NCBI RefSeq assembly: GCF_003337565.1
Contig: NZ_QPJL01000022.1
Location: 1 to 60,019, forward strand
DNA length: 60,019 nt
Direction: 5' to 3'
Source: Paracoccus lutimaris
Lineage (GTDB): Bacteria > Pseudomonadota > Alphaproteobacteria > Rhodobacterales > Rhodobacteraceae
Position numbers and translations under genes: made by a program. Of this stretch, positions 58,492 to 60,019 are shown piece after piece. How positions within the stretch are numbered: position 1 is the stretch's first letter; the number at the start of each line of letters is the position of its first letter. The notes beneath the pieces were generated by a model that made no database searches, was not told the origin of the DNA, and saw only the letters and a program-made list of their open reading frames with translations.

Positions 58492-58525
58492 AGCCCCGCC
58501 GAACGGATCGACGGGGCTCGTTTTT
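58492..58525 (+). terminator. Rho-independent terminator
   Basis: AGCCCCG and CGGGGCT form a 7-base stem with a short inner pairing (CCG/CGG) in the loop, then CG and five T. It is oriented to end plus-strand transcripts, probably the tRNA-Lys transcript; it may also shield the minus-strand TniQ-like relic. Confidence 0.75.
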
Positions 58526-58540
58526 GAGCGATTTCGTGGA

Positions 58541-59924
58541 TCAGATCGCGATGACCGGGGCGGCTTCTTCGCGCAGATAGATCTTGCTGCAGCGCTCCGG
58601 TAGAAGGATTGGCCAGACCTCGGCCCTGTCCAGCCGGGCCGCGACGTGCTTTGCCTGCGTTCCAAGCTGCCAGGCCATGAGCCCGAGCGGTAAATGTCGG
58701 TCAAGGAACCGACCCAGTTCCTCTGTTGCAATCAAGGACAATGACTGGCGCGTTCGCGGATCGGGGAACTGTTGACTGGCGATCATGCCGCTTTTCAGCA
58801 GCAGGCTGACGGTTGAGCAATTGATATGCAACTGCTTCCGCAGATCGTCTCGGGTCAGGCCGATCAGCGGCGGCGATTCGAAAGCGTCCAGCACCTCGTC
58901 CAGATCCAGGTGCAGCGCTGGCAGGCCGCTGATACCGCGCAGTCCCCAGACCTTTTTCAGCCTGCCCGAGATCGCAGCCCGGAGAAGATCGGCATTGGGC
59001 AGTGTCGCCTTCTGCGCGATACTGCAGAGCGGCCATGCTCCTGCGGGAGCGGTCTCGACCATCTCGGCATTGGCGAAGGCCGCCGTCAGAAAGATGTCGA
59101 TGTCCTCGGGCAGGAACAGCTTGTCCATCTGCGGCAAGGCCAGGACATGGTTCAGAAGCCCTGCCGCGACAAGCTTGTCGATGCCGGATGGATGCACGTT
59201 CAGATGACGCGCCGCCTGCTTTCGGTCAAGCCCGCTGGAAAGGATCGACAGCTTAGTATCATAGGCGCCGGGTGCCACCCGTCGCAGATCATCACCGCTG
59301 ATGCCAAGGGCGCGCTGGAACCGCGCGACGCGCCCGGAGCTGAGGCCATATTTCCGCCCGATTTCTGCCCAGGTGAACCATCGCCGCCGGGTGCAGGAGC
59401 GCCCGAGAACCTCCTGGCCCGGTGCCAGGGGATAGCTTTCCAGTACGAAGTCTCGGAAATTGTCGAGAACCTGCCGGTATCGCTCCGGTTGGGCCATGCG
59501 TTGCAGCCATCGGGTATAGAAGCCGAAGTCGGCATAGAACCCGCCCTTCAAGCTTTGTGAGCGACGGCGGACGGATTCATAGACATCCGACAGCGCATCC
59601 GGTCCCTCTGCACAGATCGCAAAACCCGACGCGCCGGCCTCAATCATGCGCTTGCGATCCAGCGCCTTGGGATGCGATTGGGGGCCTGCCGTGACCAGGG
59701 TGCCAACATTCTCGCAAAGCCGCGCGGCCACATCCAGGGGCAAGCCGTCCAACCAGGAAGCGCCGTTGTGGGGATCATGACCATGCAGCCGGTCAGACAG
59801 ATAGCGTGCAAAGCGCGCGGCATTCTCTCCCATCTCGACTACAGGTCCTGCGTCGCTCAGAGCTCGATGATCGGCAATGCGGCCCGCAAAATCATGGGGA
59901 CAGCGTGGATAATCCGGCGGCGCC
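58541..59924 (-). pseudogene. TniQ-like gene cut at its 5' end by an insertion sequence
   Basis: The frame is open from inside the IS (ATG at 59998) but native sequence starts at 59924 (APPDYPRCPHDFAG). About 460 residues remain. LVTAGPQSHPKALD, MIEAGASGFAICAEGPDALSDV, FRDFVLESYPLAPGQEVLGRS and RRRWFTWAEIGRKYGLSSGRV follow the middle and HTH parts of TniQ family proteins; further HTH-like units are LDRKQAARHLNVHPSGIDKL and LRKQLHINCSTVSLLLKSG. No N-terminal TniQ motif or zinc finger is present, which would be upstream of the IS. Another large DNA-binding family is possible, less likely. Confidence 0.6.
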
Positions 59925-60019
59925 GAGATATGCTCGAAAGTTGGTGACGCTTGATCAGGCGGCAGCTTGAATGTGGCGGACGCCGTCGCGGAACTCAACC
60001 CCGCTGATGACCTCTGGCA
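59925..60019 (-). mobile_element. Partial insertion sequence, inverted copy 2
   Basis: Exact reverse complement of 1-95. Starts with GAGATATGCTCGAAAGTTGG, taken as the terminal inverted repeat, and contains the same transposase-tail frame on the minus strand (59955-60017). Because the identical IS end, not the opposite end, occurs at both window edges, there must be two copies in opposite orientation. This copy interrupts the TniQ-like gene. Confidence 0.7.

Overview
The window reads as GC-rich alphaproteobacterial DNA, most likely Rhodobacteraceae and close to Paracoccus. The best pointers are a 50-residue aa3-type cytochrome c oxidase subunit IV gene (25249-25401) of the kind known from Paracoccus denitrificans, and conserved alphaproteobacterial gene orders (pdxJ-acpS-lepB-rnc-era; a histone-deacetylase-like gene-xseB-ispA-dxs; dapF-mtaB). 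It has about 41 kb of ordinary chromosomal core (about 17.2-58.4 kb) between two accessory flanks, each lying just outside a tRNA gene (tRNA-Pro at 17147-17223, tRNA-Lys at 58290-58365).

The outermost 95 bases on each side are exact reverse complements of each other. Both look like the transposase-3'-end side of one insertion sequence, so the window appears to be a whole draft contig that stops inside two oppositely oriented copies of the same IS.

Left flank (1-17.1 kb): an orphan type VI secretion (T6SS) cargo island without T6SS structural genes other than tip proteins. On the minus strand vgrG is followed by a DUF4123 adaptor, a putative VRR-NUC-like nuclease effector, its probable DUF3396/TsiV-type immunity protein, an unknown protein and a PAAR tip protein. 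After a 1.2-kb region with little coding content comes a second module: another DUF4123 adaptor, an unassigned large protein (candidate effector) and an exported protein (candidate immunity). Then come a VapBC toxin-antitoxin pair with a palindromic operator, an unknown gene, and debris of a Tn7/Tn5053-type element: a tniQ tail fragment, a full tniQ and a tniB whose 5' end is fused onto a broken UvrD-like helicase gene that resembles Gabija GajB. A 35-base direct repeat (4546-4580 and 17108-17142, 32 of 35 identical) has its right copy 4 bases from the 3' end of tRNA-Pro.

Core (17.2-58.4 kb): leuB, a family-4-like uracil-DNA glycosylase, yqgE, an acyl-CoA dehydrogenase, ctaH, azlCD, greA, ETF-ubiquinone oxidoreductase, a TPR protein, ispE, pdxJ, acpS, lepB, rnc, era, gyrB, an outer-membrane barrel, an Lrp-type regulator divergent from a class V aminotransferase, a WYL regulator divergent from a GST, an HU-type protein, amn, a luciferase-like oxidoreductase, dxs-ispA-xseB-HDAC, paiB-like, mtaB and dapF. 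Isoprenoid synthesis is represented three times (ispE, dxs, ispA).

Right flank (58.4-60.0 kb): a terminator, a short tandem repeat, and a second TniQ-like gene whose 5' end is cut by the IS. The most interesting parts are the two T6SS effector modules, the tRNA-adjacent TniQ debris with the GajB-like relic, the duplicated start of the deacetylase gene, and a DapF in which the second catalytic cysteine reads as serine.
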